From the NCBI GenBank assembly GCA_008973525.1, contig WACJ01000311.1, forward strand, positions 248,001-312,000: 64,000 nucleotides of DNA, given 5' to 3'. A program made the position numbers and the translations under genes. Below, piece after piece: positions 62,537 to 64,000 of the stretch (position 1 is the first letter of the stretch; each line of letters begins with the position of its first letter). Under the pieces are notes generated by a model, which was given only the letters and a program-made list of their open reading frames with translations, did no database searches and was not told the DNA's origin. The stretch comes from Stenopsyche tienmushanensis (taxonomy: Eukaryota; Arthropoda; Insecta; Trichoptera; Stenopsychidae).

Positions 62537-62990
62537 TCGTACAGATCATATAATATGCCTTAAAAAGCCCTAAAAGATGACAGAGCGGACACAAGGTTTG
62601 TAAGTCCATTTGGTCCACTTTTCGGACCGCTTATATGACGATTGAGCGCCTCGCGATTGGACGCCATACCTGAACATCTCTATAGAACGATTACGAACTC
62701 TCATTATAAAACGAAGTTGTCCAAACAAGACTGATCGAGTGGGTTGTATAAATTTTACAATCGGTCGAAAATATTGTCTTTGTTTTATTGCACGCTTATG
62801 CCGGCTGGATCGGCCCAAACGAAGAAAAGAGGGATTAGATTACTTAGTATATATTATAAAAAACGGGCAGAGTCAATCAGTGTTGATTCATGTAAAGTAG
62901 AATGATCAAGTAAAATAAAAACCATATGGAACTCTCGACCGGGTCAATATTCTGCATTTTGCGCCCCAAACCCTTGTTACGACCCTATCT
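62537..62990 (-). repeat. Interspersed repeat family D, copy 2
   Basis: Inverted relative to the copy at 18280-18728 and carrying the same blocks in the same order. The hairpin corresponding to 18626-18644 lies at 62612-62628 with a five-base stem (GGTCC/GGACC). The middle of the element differs more than the ends. The 82-codon frame across it is not a gene. Confidence 0.7.
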
Positions 62991-64000
62991 AAAAAAGCAT
63001 ACCATTGGGCATCTTGTATTCATTTCCTGGGTTTAAAGAAGCATACTGGTTCGAATTCTTTTATCTGTTTAATTGAATCTAGTCAAAATTCTCAATGAAT
63101 AGGATGAGCTTTTAGATCTGCAGAATAGTTCCTCAGCAATTTGTTATCCTTAGCAATAACTTACAAGTAATTTGTGTTATGCAAAGTTATTGATTAAGTG
63201 CTGATGTACAATGTATCAATCATTATGCTTGCCTTTATACATCTATGCAAGATTATATTTTCAATGCTTCTACATTATTGGATAAATCTTAGCTAATGAT
63301 ATTGATAATTATTATATCTATATATTGATAGCCATTTGATATAAAGACTTATACTGGCTTGTTTTCAATTAAAGATCATATTGAAATATGTCACATATAT
63401 GGATTGATACATGGGCATGTCTATAAATCAACAAAAGATCCAATGATTTCACCTTTCCATGTATAGTCGGACATGACATTATTTCGCGGAGGATAGTTTT
63501 TCTACATGATGAAATCAAAAGTCATTGGGTTCAAGTATAAATTCGTTGACTTCAACTGGAAATAATCAATTGTTTATTGAAATATTTATGATTCAATGAC
63601 CTCTTCGTTAGACGATTAGAGCTAAATATATGAATGAATGATGTGTTATGGCTAGACATGTACATTACTAGCCTTTTGATAATGCAAATGATCATAGCAT
63701 AAATAAAATGATGAAAATCAGCTGCTTGAAGCTATAATACTGGCAGATCAAAATAGAATGCTCCGATTTTGATCATGCCAGACCAGACGCCTTCCGAATA
63801 TATGGATTATTGGTTTGGTCGAATATTTAAACGGTGTATCATTTAGTAAACCGAGAAATACGTCCATGCGTTCCATATTTGCATTCCTTGAGTGCACTTT
63901 TGTGCAATCGGCATTGACATAGCGAGCAAAACCTTGGCTAGGTACCGTTTGTTGACAAGCGTCAACAAAATTACAAAATAGGCATTCATCTTCATGACGA
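62991..64000. other. AT-rich non-coding stretch to the window end
   Basis: No gene or repeat recognised. Confidence 0.5.

Noticed and set aside
1..64000. CRISPR array, operon or phage-like system
   Set aside because: The introns, promoter types and transposons are those of an animal nuclear genome, and no evenly spaced short-repeat array exists; the 65-bp array at 39412 has no unique spacers.

Overview
This is AT-rich eukaryotic nuclear DNA, almost certainly from an insect. The evidence is intron-bearing genes with short 70-110 bp GT-AG introns, TATA/TCAGT core promoter elements, and a mix of mariner, hAT, Harbinger-like, Helitron-like, RTE, R1-like and LTR elements. I cannot fix the order. 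It is not a bacterial or viral window.

The clear genes lie at the right, both on the minus strand. They are two tandem transglutaminase (protein-glutamine gamma-glutamyltransferase) genes, about 46.1-49.2 kb and 53.8-59.0 kb. I reconstructed both exon by exon. They share splice phases and mostly identical exon lengths, keep the Cys-His-Asp catalytic triad, and are plainly a tandem duplication. The proximal copy encodes about 700 residues and has a TATA + TCAGT promoter with a non-coding first exon. The distal copy is about 742 residues if a candidate first exon 1.7 kb upstream is right; that exon adds an Arg-rich N-terminus.

The rest (about 1-45 kb and 59-64 kb) is gene-poor. It holds decayed transposons: a hAT with an RTE element lying in it (9.6-13.2 kb), Helitron-like elements (15.8 and 35.1 kb), RTE and mariner fragments (21.4-22.6 kb), a three-level nest (LTR containing a Harbinger-like element containing a LINE 3' end, 31.2-33.6 kb), a small hAT (37.7 kb), a deleted mariner beside a 65-bp tandem array made from a transposase motif (39.4-40.5 kb), an R1-like LINE (43.2-45.3 kb) and a mariner relic (62.0 kb). 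Several short interspersed families, labelled C, D, E and F here, recur in both orientations.

Within the desert are a few patches of balanced GC content. Three read like short coding exons: 34059-34166 (+), 36555-36634 (-) and 30051-30170 (-). Others look like candidate regulatory islands. These unassigned patches are the part I would examine first, because they may belong to a developmental gene with long introns that is otherwise outside the window.
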